NCBI RefSeq assembly: GCF_002155905.1
Contig: NZ_MUMF01000103.1
Location: 1-40,220, forward strand
Length of the DNA stretch: 40,220 nucleotides
Direction of reading: 5' to 3'
Source: Streptomyces tricolor
GTDB lineage: Bacteria; Actinomycetota; Actinomycetes; Streptomycetales; Streptomycetaceae
Under the pieces are notes generated by a model, which did not search any database, was not told the DNA's origin, and saw only the letters and a program-made list of their open reading frames with translations. Every line of letters begins with the position of its first letter. Position 1 is the stretch's first letter. The position numbers and the translations under genes are program-made. Below are positions 1 through 10,187 of this stretch, piece after piece.

Positions 1-489
1 GACGCGGCGCCGCGTCCGCTGGTCGGCAAGGCGGTGCAGCAGCTGGTGTGGTTCCTGGTGGCCGCGTCCGTGCTGCTCATCGCGGTCGGCACGGTGGTGA
101 CCGGGGCCGGGCCGCACGCCGGTGACTCCAGCGAGGTCGAGCGCATCCCGATCGACTGGGAGACGGTCTCCAAGGCGCACGCGGTGCTCGCCTGGATCGT
201 CGTGACGCTGACGTTCGCCCTGTGGTTCGTCCTGAAGGCGGTCGACGCCCCGAGGGGCCCGCTGGCGCGGACGCGGGAGCTGTTCCTGATCCTGCTCGCC
301 CAGGGCGTGATCGGCTACGTGCAGTACTTCACCCACCTGCCGGAGGCCCTGGTGGCCGCCCACATGCTCGGCTCCACGGTGATGTGGATCTGGGTGCTGC
401 GGGTGCTGCTGTCGCTGCGCGAGCGCCCGGAGAGCGGCCTCGGCCTGCCGGACCCCTCGGCCGAGGTGCCGGTCGGCACACGCGCCTGA
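1..489 (+). CDS. ctaA: Heme A synthase (COX15/CtaA family), C-terminal part
   Basis: Membrane enzyme that oxidises the C8 methyl of heme O to make heme A for cytochrome aa3 oxidase. Only the C-terminal part is present; the frame is open from base 1, so the start lies outside the window. Visible: a membrane segment followed by a VVTGAGPHAGD loop, a second segment after SKAHAVLAW, and a final helix pair containing the AAHMLGS motif. The histidines in KAHAVLAW and AAHMLGS are the conserved heme-ligand positions of the family. The loop motif GPHAGD is typical of actinobacterial CtaA. The gene ends one base before the stop of a convergent gene, leaving no room for a terminator. ctaB lies 2.5 kb away, which supports the assignment. 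Confidence 0.9.
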   Translation, partial: DAAPRPLVGKAVQQLVWFLVAASVLLIAVGTVVTGAGPHAGDSSEVERIPIDWETVSKAHAVLAWIVVTLTFALWFVLKAVDAPRGPLARTRELFLILLAQGVIGYVQYFTHLPEALVAAHMLGSTVMWIWVLRVLLSLRERPESGLGLPDPSAEVPVGTRA

Positions 490-490
490 C

Positions 491-1231
491 TCACCCGTAC
501 GCGGCGACCAGCGCGTCGATCGCAGGGCCCAGGTAGGCACGGGTCAGCTCGGCCCGGCGGACGATCCAGCTCTCCCGGGCCGGAGCGGGATCCCCGTAAC
601 GCCGTCGCGTGATGTCCTCCACGACCTCGCCGGGTGCGCCGAGTGCGGGCAGTTCGGTCAGGGCGTCCCGCTTGGAGACCAGGCGGCCGTCGCGGAGGGT
701 CACGGTGGCCCGGGCGAAGGTGAGCAGCCCGAGGTCGACCCAGACGTCCTGCCGCCACAGCCGGGCCTTGTCCACCGCCGGACGCCAGAAGTCGCGCTGG
801 TCGCGGACGACGAAGCCGGCCAGCTGCCGGTCCGGCACCGGCGGGAGCAGCGCGGCCGGCGCCTCCCCGTGCAGCACGCGCCCGAAGGCGTGCAGCTCGC
901 GCCGGGTGACGGGGGTGAGGGGGCGGCGCAGCAGCCCCTCGTGCGCCCAGGTGAGGTGCGCGCGCTCGGGGTCGGCCAGCGTGTCCGGGGTCGGATAGCC
1001 GCAGTGGAGCTTGCGGGCGAGCGGCGTGGCGGCGCGCAGCCGGTGGTGCAGGGTCGCCACCCGCCAGGCATGCCGCGGGCCGAGCGGCCCGGGCAGTACG
1101 GCGATGAGGTCCAGGTCGCTGCGCCCCTCCTGGTAGTCGCCGCCGGCCAGGGAGCCGTGGGCCCAGAGGGCGAGGGGGCGTAAGGGCGCGAGGCCGCGCC
1201 GGAAGGCGTCGAGCAGCGTGTCGGTCCGCAT
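491..1231 (-). CDS. Nucleotidyltransferase-fold protein
   Basis: A 246-residue soluble protein. Near the N-terminus it shows AHGSLAGGDYQEGRSDLDL (about residues 24-42), matching the GS-x(n)-DxD signature of the polymerase-beta/aminoglycoside-adenylyltransferase superfamily: the Gly-Ser binds nucleotide phosphate and the two Asp residues bind metal. The rest is Arg-rich and helical and has no further motif I can name. The ATG at 1231 is the first start that keeps the whole domain. It lies downstream of the amidohydrolase on the same strand, 70 bp away and separated by a stem-loop. The substrate is unknown: an aminoglycoside-type small-molecule transferase or an antitoxin-like MNT domain are both possible, but no HEPN partner is seen next to it. 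Confidence 0.7.
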   Translation of the reverse strand: MRTDTLLDAFRRGLAPLRPLALWAHGSLAGGDYQEGRSDLDLIAVLPGPLGPRHAWRVATLHHRLRAATPLARKLHCGYPTPDTLADPERAHLTWAHEGLLRRPLTPVTRRELHAFGRVLHGEAPAALLPPVPDRQLAGFVVRDQRDFWRPAVDKARLWRQDVWVDLGLLTFARATVTLRDGRLVSKRDALTELPALGAPGEVVEDITRRRYGDPAPARESWIVRRAELTRAYLGPAIDALVAAYG

Positions 1232-1264
1232 CGCCCCAGTCTCGCAGCACCCCGTACGTCTCCC

Positions 1265-1303
1265 AGGGCCTGTCGGGTCGGCATGGTCCGAAGGACAGGC
1301 CCT
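1265..1303 (-). terminator. Stem-loop terminator overlapping the amidohydrolase stop
   Basis: Perfect 10-bp inverted repeat, AGGGCCTGTC at 1265-1274 and GACAGGCCCT at 1294-1303. An inner TCGG/CCGA stem can also form. The repeat covers the last bases of the amidohydrolase stop codon and lies before the nucleotidyltransferase gene. There is no T-tract, as is usual for Streptomyces terminators. Confidence 0.55.
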
Positions 1304-2408
1304 AGCCGAGTCCGTACACCCGTCGCGCGTTGTCCGCCGCGATCAGCCGGGCGACCCGCTGGGCGTCCGCCAGGGACCAGGCGCCCTCGGCGACCCAGGC
1401 GCCCAGCACGCGGCCGAGGGCCTCGCGGAAGAGGCGGGCGCCGACGACGTGCAGCTCGGGCAGGCCCTGCGCGCCGGTGGAGAAGAGGATCTTGCCGAAG
1501 GGGGCCAGTTCCAGGATCTCGGCGAGGACCGCGGCCGCCCGGGCGCCGGTGCGCACGAGCGCGGCGCCCGAGTCGGCGTAGACGTGCGGGAAGACCGCGG
1601 CCAGGTGGGCGGCGTGGCGGTGGTACGGGTAGCCGTGCAGCAGGATCAGGTCCGTGCCGAGGCCGGCGGTGGCCCGGACGAAGTCCGTCAGGAGCACCGG
1701 GTCCGTGCGGTCGACGCGCGCGCCGGGCTCGCCGAGGCCGGTGTGCAGTTGCAGGGGCAGACCCGAGGCGACCGCGATCCACAGCAGGTGGCGCAGCAGC
1801 ACGGCGTCCGTGAGCGCGCCGCCGGCCCGCCGCCCGGCCAGCCAGCGGCCCGCCGCGCCCCGCACCTCGCCGGGGCCCGGCGGCTCGGGGGCGAGGGCCA
1901 GTCCGTGGCGCAGGCCCGCGACGGACGTGAAGGCGACGGCGGTCGCCGCGGCCCCGTGCACCGACTCGGCGAGGTTGGCCAGGAAGGACTCGACGGTGCC
2001 GGAGGTGTCGGCGACCTGCTCGGCGAGCTGTTCCAGCCGGACGATCTCGTGCGCCTCGGCGTCGCCCGCCGAGGCCAGTTCGGCGGGGCCGGTGAGGTCG
2101 CCGGGCACGCCGGTGTCGACGAGGTAGGTGGTGATGCCGCTGCCCCGCAGCAGCCGGCGGCCGGACTCCAGGACGCCCAGTTCCCGGCGCCGGGCCAGAT
2201 AGCGGGCGGGCGGGCAGTGCGGTTCGAGGCCGAGCAGGGGTGGGCACCAGCGGCGTACGGCGAAGCCGGTCTGGGTGTCGAAGAGGGTCGTGCCGGGGGC
2301 GGGCGGGCCCTCGGTCCGTGCCAGCTGGGCCTCGAAGGTGCCGAGGCCCAGCTCCGTGCGGAGCACCCCGTGGCAGTACTGGTCCACGAGGGACGGCGTG
2401 TCGATCAT
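1302..2408 (-). CDS. Amidohydrolase-family protein (metal-dependent hydrolase)
   Basis: A 368-residue protein resembling the amidohydrolase-2/FluG N-terminal group of TIM-barrel metal hydrolases. Visible features are an N-terminal DQYCHGVL segment (the usual first metal-binding histidine region), QLHTGLG near the middle, and LILLHGYPYHR followed by VYADSGAAL, which match the later barrel strands with metal and active-site histidines. KILFSTGAQGLPEL near the C-terminus corresponds to the strand-8 aspartate/serine region (F-S-T/S-D), but the usual Asp is not evident here, so catalytic competence is uncertain. The start is ATG at 2408 with a GGGGAG ribosome site 6 bp upstream. A perfect 24-bp inverted repeat sits just upstream. 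No glutamine synthetase domain is fused. The substrate is not predictable. Confidence 0.75.
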   Translation of the reverse strand: MIDTPSLVDQYCHGVLRTELGLGTFEAQLARTEGPPAPGTTLFDTQTGFAVRRWCPPLLGLEPHCPPARYLARRRELGVLESGRRLLRGSGITTYLVDTGVPGDLTGPAELASAGDAEAHEIVRLEQLAEQVADTSGTVESFLANLAESVHGAAATAVAFTSVAGLRHGLALAPEPPGPGEVRGAAGRWLAGRRAGGALTDAVLLRHLLWIAVASGLPLQLHTGLGEPGARVDRTDPVLLTDFVRATAGLGTDLILLHGYPYHRHAAHLAAVFPHVYADSGAALVRTGARAAAVLAEILELAPFGKILFSTGAQGLPELHVVGARLFREALGRVLGAWVAEGAWSLADAQRVARLIAADNARRVYGLG

Positions 2409-2420
2409 TCCGGCTCCCCG

Positions 2421-2444
2421 TAGGACGTGGCGTTACACGTCCTA
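2421..2444. promoter_or_regulatory. Perfect inverted repeat upstream of the amidohydrolase
   Basis: TAGGACGTG at 2421-2429 and CACGTCCTA at 2436-2444 form a 9-bp perfect stem with a 6-base loop. It starts 13 bp upstream of the amidohydrolase ATG, just beyond its ribosome site. It could be a regulator operator or a leader hairpin; the sequence alone does not decide. Confidence 0.5.
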
Positions 2445-2510
2445 ACGGGTGAACGGGGTGTGAGGTCGCGGTTCAGCGCGGGGCCGCGGGCTCTTCGGCG
2501 GCCGACGGTC

Positions 2511-2553
2511 CGTCGTGGCTGCTCGCGCCGTTCCCCGCGCCCCTGCGGGCCCG
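2511..2553. repeat. Streptomyces-type intergenic repeat
   Basis: The stretch contains GGCTGCTCGCGCCGTTCC followed by CCGCGCCCCTGCGGGC. It closely resembles a sequence I recall as dispersed between genes in many Streptomyces genomes, usually written GGCTGGTCGCGCAGTTCC then CCGCGCCCCT. It lies just downstream of the 106-residue protein gene and upstream of the amidohydrolase promoter region. The assignment is from memory of the motif, not from a search. Confidence 0.45.
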
Positions 2554-2557
2554 CTGT

Positions 2558-2878
2558 TCAGCCGCCGACCTGAATGCCGGCCATCCGCTTCCACTCGTAC
2601 GTCCCCGTCGTCACCTTCGCCGCGAACTCGCCGTCGAAGGACTCGTGGACCGTGATGCCGGCCTTCTCGACGGCCTTCTCGGCGATCTCCTTGGTGGGGG
2701 CCACCAGGTCGCCCCAGCCGCCGTCCTCGCCGACGAGGACGATGCGGGCGCCGCGTTCGCCGATGTAGGCCACCTGGCCCTCCGCGCCGCCGTGCGCCTT
2801 CGCGAAGGCGCTGATCCGGTGGGCGAGCCGGGACACCTTGCGCTCGGCCCGTGCGTCAACCTGCTGCGTGTCTGCCAT
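2558..2878 (-). CDS. Conserved hypothetical protein, 106 aa
   Basis: A small soluble protein, acidic and basic residues mixed, with no signal peptide, membrane segment or cysteine. The N-terminal half (KVSRLAHRISAFAKAHGG) looks helical. The middle (QVAYIGERGARIVLVGEDG) is a beta hairpin-like stretch. The C-terminal half has AEKAVEKAGITVHESFDGE and ends in TYEWKRMAGIQVGG. I recognise this as a protein conserved in Streptomyces at this position beside ctaB, but know no function. ATG at 2878 is the only reasonable start. It stands alone, 70 bp from the ctaB stop and on the same strand, so read-through from ctaB is possible. Confidence 0.75.
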   Translation of the reverse strand: MADTQQVDARAERKVSRLAHRISAFAKAHGGAEGQVAYIGERGARIVLVGEDGGWGDLVAPTKEIAEKAVEKAGITVHESFDGEFAAKVTTGTYEWKRMAGIQVGG

Positions 2879-2947
2879 GGCCAGGATGCTACCGACGAGT
2901 AGATCGGCTGGCGAGGCCAGGGCGCTGTGACGTACGCCCGGCGTGCC

Positions 2948-3916
2948 TCAGCGCAGGAACGGGTCGACCGCGACCGCCACGAACAGCAGGGACACATAGG
3001 TGATGGACCAGTGGAAGAGCCGCATCTCCTTGAGCTTCGCGCCCGTGACCTCGGCCTTGGCGCGGTTCTGCAGGGCGTGCGCCTCCCACAGCCACCAGCC
3101 GCCCGCGGCCAGCGCGACGGCCGTGTAGAACCAGCCGGTGTAGCCGAGCGGGGTGAGCAGCAGGGAGACGGCGACCATCACCCAGCTGTAGAGGACGATC
3201 TGCTTGGCGACGACCTTGTTGGACGCGATGACCGGCAGCATCGGCACGCCCACGCGCGCGTAGTCCTCCTTGACCTTCATGGACAGCGGCCAGTAGTGCG
3301 GCGGCGTCCAGAAGAAGATCACCATGAAGAGGACGACCGGCGCCCAGGAGAGCGAGTTCGTCACGGCCGACCAGCCGATCAGCACCGGCATGCAGCCCGC
3401 GATGCCGCCCCACACGATGTTCTGCGCCGTACGCCGCTTGAGGATCATCGTGTAGACGACGACGTAGAAGAGGAGCGCTCCGAGTGACAGCCAGGCGCTC
3501 AGCCAGTTGACGGTGAGGCCGAACAGCAGCGTCGAGACGACCGCCAGGGTGATGCCGAAGACCAGGCACTCGCGCGGGCTGACCATGCCCGTCACCAGGG
3601 GGCGCTGCGAGGTGCGGTCCATCAGGGCGTCGATGTCCCGGTCGATGTACATGTTCAGCGCGTTGGCGCCGCCCGCCGAGAGGTAGCCGCCGACACAGGT
3701 CAGCAGCACCAGCTTCAGGTCGGGCACGCCCTGCTGCGCCAGGAACATCACCGGAACGGTGGTGATGAGCAGCAGCTCGATGATCCGCGGCTTGGTCAGC
3801 GCCACGAACGCCTTGACACGGGCCCCGAACGGCCGGTGACTCGGGCTCTGGCTCGTCCCGATAACCCCCGCAGGACGGGATTCAACGGCCGTCACGCACA
3901 CCCCTGACAGAGACAT
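2948..3916 (-). CDS. ctaB: Protoheme IX farnesyltransferase (heme O synthase)
   Basis: Integral membrane prenyltransferase that adds a farnesyl group to heme B to give heme O, the substrate of CtaA. The protein carries the UbiA-family signature [22 protein letters not shown] with the first Asp-rich metal/diphosphate site, and the second motif near [16 protein letters not shown]. About eight to nine hydrophobic helices are visible, and the C-terminus [20 protein letters not shown] is typical of Streptomyces CtaB. The ATG at 3916 is chosen because a strong GGGGAGGG ribosome site lies 9 bp upstream. A GTG at 3901 is the alternative used in some homologues as I recall them, and the frame is also open further upstream to 3967. 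It is transcribed away from tkt. Confidence 0.93.
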   Translation of the reverse strand: MSLSGVCVTAVESRPAGVIGTSQSPSHRPFGARVKAFVALTKPRIIELLLITTVPVMFLAQQGVPDLKLVLLTCVGGYLSAGGANALNMYIDRDIDALMDRTSQRPLVTGMVSPRECLVFGITLAVVSTLLFGLTVNWLSAWLSLGALLFYVVVYTMILKRRTAQNIVWGGIAGCMPVLIGWSAVTNSLSWAPVVLFMVIFFWTPPHYWPLSMKVKEDYARVGVPMLPVIASNKVVAKQIVLYSWVMVAVSLLLTPLGYTGWFYTAVALAAGGWWLWEAHALQNRAKAEVTGAKLKEMRLFHWSITYVSLLFVAVAVDPFLR

Positions 3917-4280
3917 CCCAGCAAGCCCTCCCCGTGTGGAGTCCCGGTAAAGGCTCGCGCGTACCACGCCACTTTAGACGTTGCCCATACCCCGGCCTTC
4001 GCGGGGGTGGGGTCGTGTTGGCGCACTCCCCATAAGAGGGGACCGGGCACTCGATTGAGCGCTCAGATGACCGGCTCCGTATTCATGTGCCCAATGCCGT
4101 CTCGGCCAGTCGGGAGGCGGATCGCACGGACTCCCGGCAGTCTGGAAACACTCGAAAAAACGCACGTCCTCACGGGGGTAGGCTCGACAGCGGCCGGTGG
4201 GCGACAAGCACGCCGGCGGCCGGGTGGGCGCATGCCCCGACGACCGGCGACCGACATGTGGAGAGGAGCCCTGACCCAGG
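3917..4280. promoter_or_regulatory. Divergent ctaB/tkt control region
   Basis: No convincing gene in this 364-bp gap. It holds the ctaB ribosome site near 3917-3935, a perfect 10-bp palindrome TGAGCGCTCA at 4056-4065, a short A-rich stretch near 4154-4160, and TAGGCT at 4179-4184, which fits a Streptomyces -10 hexamer reading toward tkt, although no good -35 is present. The tkt ribosome site (GAGAGGAG) lies near 4261-4268. Short open frames in both directions have no recognisable product. Confidence 0.4.
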
Positions 4281-6368
<2,088 letters not shown>

Positions 6369-6401
6369 CGCTCACATACGACACGTAGGAGATGTAATTC
6401 C

Positions 6402-7520
6402 ATGACAGACGCACTCAAGCGCCTCTCCGAGGAAGGCGTCGCGATCTGGCTGGACGACCTGTCGCGCAAGCGGATCACGTCCGGCAACCTCGCCGAGCTG
6501 ATCGACCAGCAGCACGTCGTGGGCGTCACCACCAACCCGACGATCTTCCAGAAGGCGATCTCCCAGGGCGACGGCTACGACCAGCAGCTGTCGGACCTCG
6601 CCGCCCGCAAGGTCACCGTCGAAGAAGCCATCCGCATGATCACCACGGCGGACGTCCGCGACGCCGCCGACATCCTGCGCCCGGTCTTCGACGCCACGAA
6701 CGGCCAGGACGGCCGGGTCTCCATCGAGGTCGACCCGCGCCTCGCGCACAACACCAAGGCGACCGTCGCCGAGGCCAAGCAGCTGGCCTGGCTGGTCGAC
6801 CGCCCCAACACCCTGATCAAGATCCCGGCCACCCAGGCGGGTCTGCCGGCGATCGCCGAGACGATCGGCCTCGGCATCAGCGTCAACGTCACGCTGATCT
6901 TCTCGCTGGAGCGCTACCGCGCGGTCATGGACGCGTACCTCACCGGCCTGGAGAAGGCCAAGGAGCGCGGCCTCGACCTGTCGAAGATCCACTCCGTGGC
7001 GTCCTTCTTCGTGTCCCGCGTGGACACCGAGATCGACAAGCGGCTGGACGGCATCGGCACCGACGAGGCGAAGGCGCTGCGCGGCAAGGCCGCCGTCGCC
7101 AACGCGCGCCTGGCCTACCAGGCGTACGAGGAGGTCTTCTCCTCGGACCGCTGGCAGGCGCTGGAGAACGCGGGCGCCAACAAGCAGCGTCCGCTGTGGG
7201 CGTCGACCGGCGTGAAGGATCCGGCGTACCCGGACACGCTGTACGTCACCGAGCTGGTCGCCCCGAACACGGTCAACACCATGCCGGAGGCCACGCTGGA
7301 GGCCACCGACGACCACGGTGAGATCACCGGCGACACCATCGCCGGCACCTACGAGCAGGCGCGCGCCGACCTCGACGCACTGGAGCGGCTCGGCATCTCG
7401 TACGACGACGTCGTGCAGGTGCTGGAGGACGAGGGCGTCGAGAAGTTCGAGGCGTCCTGGAACGACCTGCTGAAGTCGACCCAGGCGGAGCTTGAGCGCC
7501 TCGCCCCTTCGGAGGGCTGA
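6402..7520 (+). CDS. tal: Transaldolase
   Basis: Transfers dihydroxyacetone units between sedoheptulose 7-phosphate and glyceraldehyde 3-phosphate. It has 372 residues, the long actinobacterial type. Visible: the N-terminal GVTTNPTIF signature (about 41-49), the Schiff-base lysine in TLIKIPAT (about Lys140), and SVNVTLIFS and [19 protein letters not shown] further on. The ATG at 6402 has an AGGAGA ribosome site 9 bp upstream, an ideal spacing. The stop is one base before the assigned TTG start of zwf, so tal and zwf are probably translated in a coupled way. Confidence 0.97.
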   Translation: MTDALKRLSEEGVAIWLDDLSRKRITSGNLAELIDQQHVVGVTTNPTIFQKAISQGDGYDQQLSDLAARKVTVEEAIRMITTADVRDAADILRPVFDATNGQDGRVSIEVDPRLAHNTKATVAEAKQLAWLVDRPNTLIKIPATQAGLPAIAETIGLGISVNVTLIFSLERYRAVMDAYLTGLEKAKERGLDLSKIHSVASFFVSRVDTEIDKRLDGIGTDEAKALRGKAAVANARLAYQAYEEVFSSDRWQALENAGANKQRPLWASTGVKDPAYPDTLYVTELVAPNTVNTMPEATLEATDDHGEITGDTIAGTYEQARADLDALERLGISYDDVVQVLEDEGVEKFEASWNDLLKSTQAELERLAPSEG

Positions 7521-7521
7521 G

Positions 7522-9060
7522 TTGTCACCCGTTTCCGGTTCCGGAGCGAACCCGCTTCGTGACCCGGCCGACCGACGGCTCCCGCGGATCGCGGGGCCGT
7601 CGGGCCTGGTCATCTTCGGCGTCACGGGCGACCTGTCGCGCAAGAAGCTGATGCCCGCGGTGTACGACCTCGCCAACCGGGGTCTGCTGCCGCCGGGCTT
7701 CTCGCTGGTGGGCTTCGCCCGCCGCGACTGGGAGCACGAGGACTTCGCCGAGGTCGTCCACGACGCGGTGAAGGAGCACTCGCGCACGCCGTTCCGCGAG
7801 GAGGTCTGGCAGCAGCTCATCCAGGGGATGCGCTTCGTCCAGGGCACCTTCGACGACGACGAGGCGTTCGAGCGGCTGCGCGCCACCATCGAGGAGCTGG
7901 ACAAGGCACAGGGCACGGGCGGCAACTTCGCCTTCTACCTGTCGGTGCCGCCGCGCTCCTTCCCGGTGGTCATCCAGCAGCTGAAGAAGCACGGTCTGGC
8001 CGACCAGACCGGCGGTTCCTGGCGGCGCGCGGTCATCGAGAAGCCGTTCGGCCACGACCTGAAGTCGGCGGAGCAGCTGAACAAGGTCGTGCACGAGGTG
8101 TTCGAGCCGGAGCAGGTGTTCCGGATCGACCACTACCTCGGCAAGGAGACCGTCCAGAACATCCTGGCGCTGCGCTTCGCCAACACGATGTTCGAGCCGA
8201 TCTGGAACCGGTCCTTCGTGGACCACGTGCAGATCACGATGGCCGAGGACATCGGCATCGGCGGCCGGGCCGGCTACTACGACGGCATCGGCGCCGCCCG
8301 CGACGTCATCCAGAACCACCTGCTCCAGCTGCTGGCGCTGACCGCGATGGAGGAGCCCGCCTCCTTCGACGCGGACGCGCTGGCCGCGGAGAAGGAGAAG
8401 GTGCTGGGCGCCGTCCGGCTGCCGAAGGACCTGGGCGCCAACACCGTGCGCGGGCAGTACGCCGCGGGCTGGCAGGGCGGCGAGAAGGTCATCGGCTATC
8501 TCGAAGAGGAGGGCATCGACCCGAAGTCGAAGACCGACACCTACGCCGCGGTCAAGCTGGAGATCGACAACCGCCGCTGGGCGGGCGTCCCCTTCTATCT
8601 GCGCACCGGCAAGCGCCTCGGCCGCCGGGTGACGGAGATCGCGGTCGTCTTCCAGCGGGCCCCGCACTCCCCGTTCGACACCACGGCGACGGAGGAGCTG
8701 GGCCAGAACGCGATCGTCATCCGCGTCCAGCCGGACGAGGGCGTCACGGTCCGCTTCGGCTCCAAGGTGCCGGGCACCTCGATGGAGATCCGGGACGTGT
8801 CCATGGACTTCGCCTACGGCGAGTCGTTCACGGAGTCGAGCCCGGAGGCGTACGAGCGGCTGATCCTGGACGTGCTGCTGGGCGACGCCAACCTCTTCCC
8901 GCGCACGGAGGAGGTCGAGCTGTCCTGGAAGATCCTCGACCCGATCGAGGAGTACTGGGACCAGCACGGCAGGCCCGCGCAGTACAAGTCGGGCACCTGG
9001 GGTCCCGTGGAGGCCGACGAGATGCTCGCACGAGACGGACGGAGCTGGCGCCGGCCATGA
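7522..9060 (+). CDS. zwf: Glucose-6-phosphate 1-dehydrogenase
   Basis: First enzyme of the oxidative pentose phosphate pathway, making NADPH and 6-phosphogluconolactone. It is 512 residues. GVTGDLSRKKLMPAVY (about 33-48) is the nucleotide-binding signature, EKPFGHD (about 173-179) binds substrate, and RIDHYLGKE (about 201-209) carries the catalytic histidine. The start is assigned to TTG at 7522: GGAGGG lies 5 bp upstream inside the tal end. An upstream in-frame TTG at 7492 overlaps tal and lacks a comparable ribosome site. The stop overlaps the opcA start in an ATGA junction. The neighbouring opcA supports it as the OpcA-dependent isozyme. Confidence 0.96.
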   Translation: MSPVSGSGANPLRDPADRRLPRIAGPSGLVIFGVTGDLSRKKLMPAVYDLANRGLLPPGFSLVGFARRDWEHEDFAEVVHDAVKEHSRTPFREEVWQQLIQGMRFVQGTFDDDEAFERLRATIEELDKAQGTGGNFAFYLSVPPRSFPVVIQQLKKHGLADQTGGSWRRAVIEKPFGHDLKSAEQLNKVVHEVFEPEQVFRIDHYLGKETVQNILALRFANTMFEPIWNRSFVDHVQITMAEDIGIGGRAGYYDGIGAARDVIQNHLLQLLALTAMEEPASFDADALAAEKEKVLGAVRLPKDLGANTVRGQYAAGWQGGEKVIGYLEEEGIDPKSKTDTYAAVKLEIDNRRWAGVPFYLRTGKRLGRRVTEIAVVFQRAPHSPFDTTATEELGQNAIVIRVQPDEGVTVRFGSKVPGTSMEIRDVSMDFAYGESFTESSPEAYERLILDVLLGDANLFPRTEEVELSWKILDPIEEYWDQHGRPAQYKSGTWGPVEADEMLARDGRSWRRP

Positions 9061-10187
9061 AGATAGACCTGACCGACACCACCGCCGGAGCGATCAACAA
9101 GGCGCTCGTGCAGGGCCGCCGCGCCATCGGCACCCCCGCCGTGGGCATGGTCCTGACCCTCGTCATCGTCACCGACGAGGAGAACGCCTACGACTCCCTG
9201 AAGGCCGCCAACGACGCCTCGCGCGAGCACCCCTCGCGCACGCTGGTGGTCGTCAAGCGGGTCTCCCGCTCCCCGCGCGACCGTACGACCTCGCGTCTGG
9301 ACGCCGAGGTGCGGGTGGGCGCGGACGCCGGCACCGGCGAGACGGTCATCCTGCGGCTGTACGGCGAGGCGGTCGGCCACGCCGACTCGGTGGTCCTGCC
9401 GCTGCTGCTGCCGGACGCCCCGGTCGTGGTGTGGTGGCCGGTGAACGCCCCGCTCGACCCGGCGAAGGACCCGCTGGGCGCGCTCGCCCAGCGCCGGGTC
9501 ACCGACACCTACGCCGCCGAGCAGCCGGTGCGGGAGCTGTCCGCCCGCGCCGCCGCGTACACGCCCGGCGACACGGACCTGTCCTGGACCCGGATCACGC
9601 CGTGGCGCTCGATGCTGGCGGCGGCCCTGGACCAGGTCACCTGCGAGGTGAAGGCCGTCGAGGTGGAGGGCGAGGAGTTCAACCCGAGCTGTGAGCTGCT
9701 GGCGATGTGGCTCGCGGACCGGCTGGACGTGCCCGTGAAGCGTTCGCTGTCGTCCGGTCCCGGGCTGACGGCGGTCCGTATGGACACCAGTCAGGGCCCG
9801 ATCGTGCTGGACCGGGCGGACGGCTCGCTGGCCACACTGTCCATCGAGGGCCAGCCGGCCCGCGCGGTGGCGCTGAAGCGACGGGACACCGCCGAGCTGA
9901 TCGCGGAGGAACTGCGCCGGCTGGACCCGGACGACACCTACGCGTCGGCGCTGCGCTTCGGCGTGGAGCGGCTGAACACGGTTCCGCGGCAGGCGTCCGA
10001 GGCCCCGGCCGGGGCGGCGGGCACGGAGTCCGCGGACGGGCCGGCCGGCGACCCGGAACCGGCGGAGTCCGCGGCCGAGCCGGTCGCGGAGCCGGAACCG
10101 GTCGAGGAGGCCGCGAAGGCCCCCGCGAAGAAGGCGGCGGCCAAGACCGCGAAGAAGGCTCCGGCGAGGAAGGCGGCGGCGAAGTGA
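9057..10187 (+). CDS. opcA: Glucose-6-phosphate dehydrogenase assembly protein OpcA
   Basis: Actinobacterial and cyanobacterial protein needed for assembly or activation of Zwf. The conserved body is about residues 1-305, with VVWWPVNAPLDPAKDPLGALAQRR and DLSWTRITPWRSMLA typical of the family. The last roughly 67 residues form a low-complexity tail: first Ala/Glu/Pro-rich (AESAAEPVAEPEPVEEA), then Lys/Ala-rich (repeated AKK and KAPA units), resembling histone H1-like or Lsr2/HupS-type basic tails. This tail is longer than needed for the family fold. The ATG overlaps the zwf stop by 4 bp, and its own TGA overlaps the pgl GTG, so zwf-opcA-pgl are translationally coupled. Confidence 0.95.
   Translation: MKIDLTDTTAGAINKALVQGRRAIGTPAVGMVLTLVIVTDEENAYDSLKAANDASREHPSRTLVVVKRVSRSPRDRTTSRLDAEVRVGADAGTGETVILRLYGEAVGHADSVVLPLLLPDAPVVVWWPVNAPLDPAKDPLGALAQRRVTDTYAAEQPVRELSARAAAYTPGDTDLSWTRITPWRSMLAAALDQVTCEVKAVEVEGEEFNPSCELLAMWLADRLDVPVKRSLSSGPGLTAVRMDTSQGPIVLDRADGSLATLSIEGQPARAVALKRRDTAELIAEELRRLDPDDTYASALRFGVERLNTVPRQASEAPAGAAGTESADGPAGDPEPAESAAEPVAEPEPVEEAAKAPAKKAAAKTAKKAPARKAAAK

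Noticed and set aside
3999-4016. Small CCCCG/CGGGG hairpin as a terminator
   Set aside because: The stem is only 5 bp and lies between divergent genes, where no transcript needs to end.
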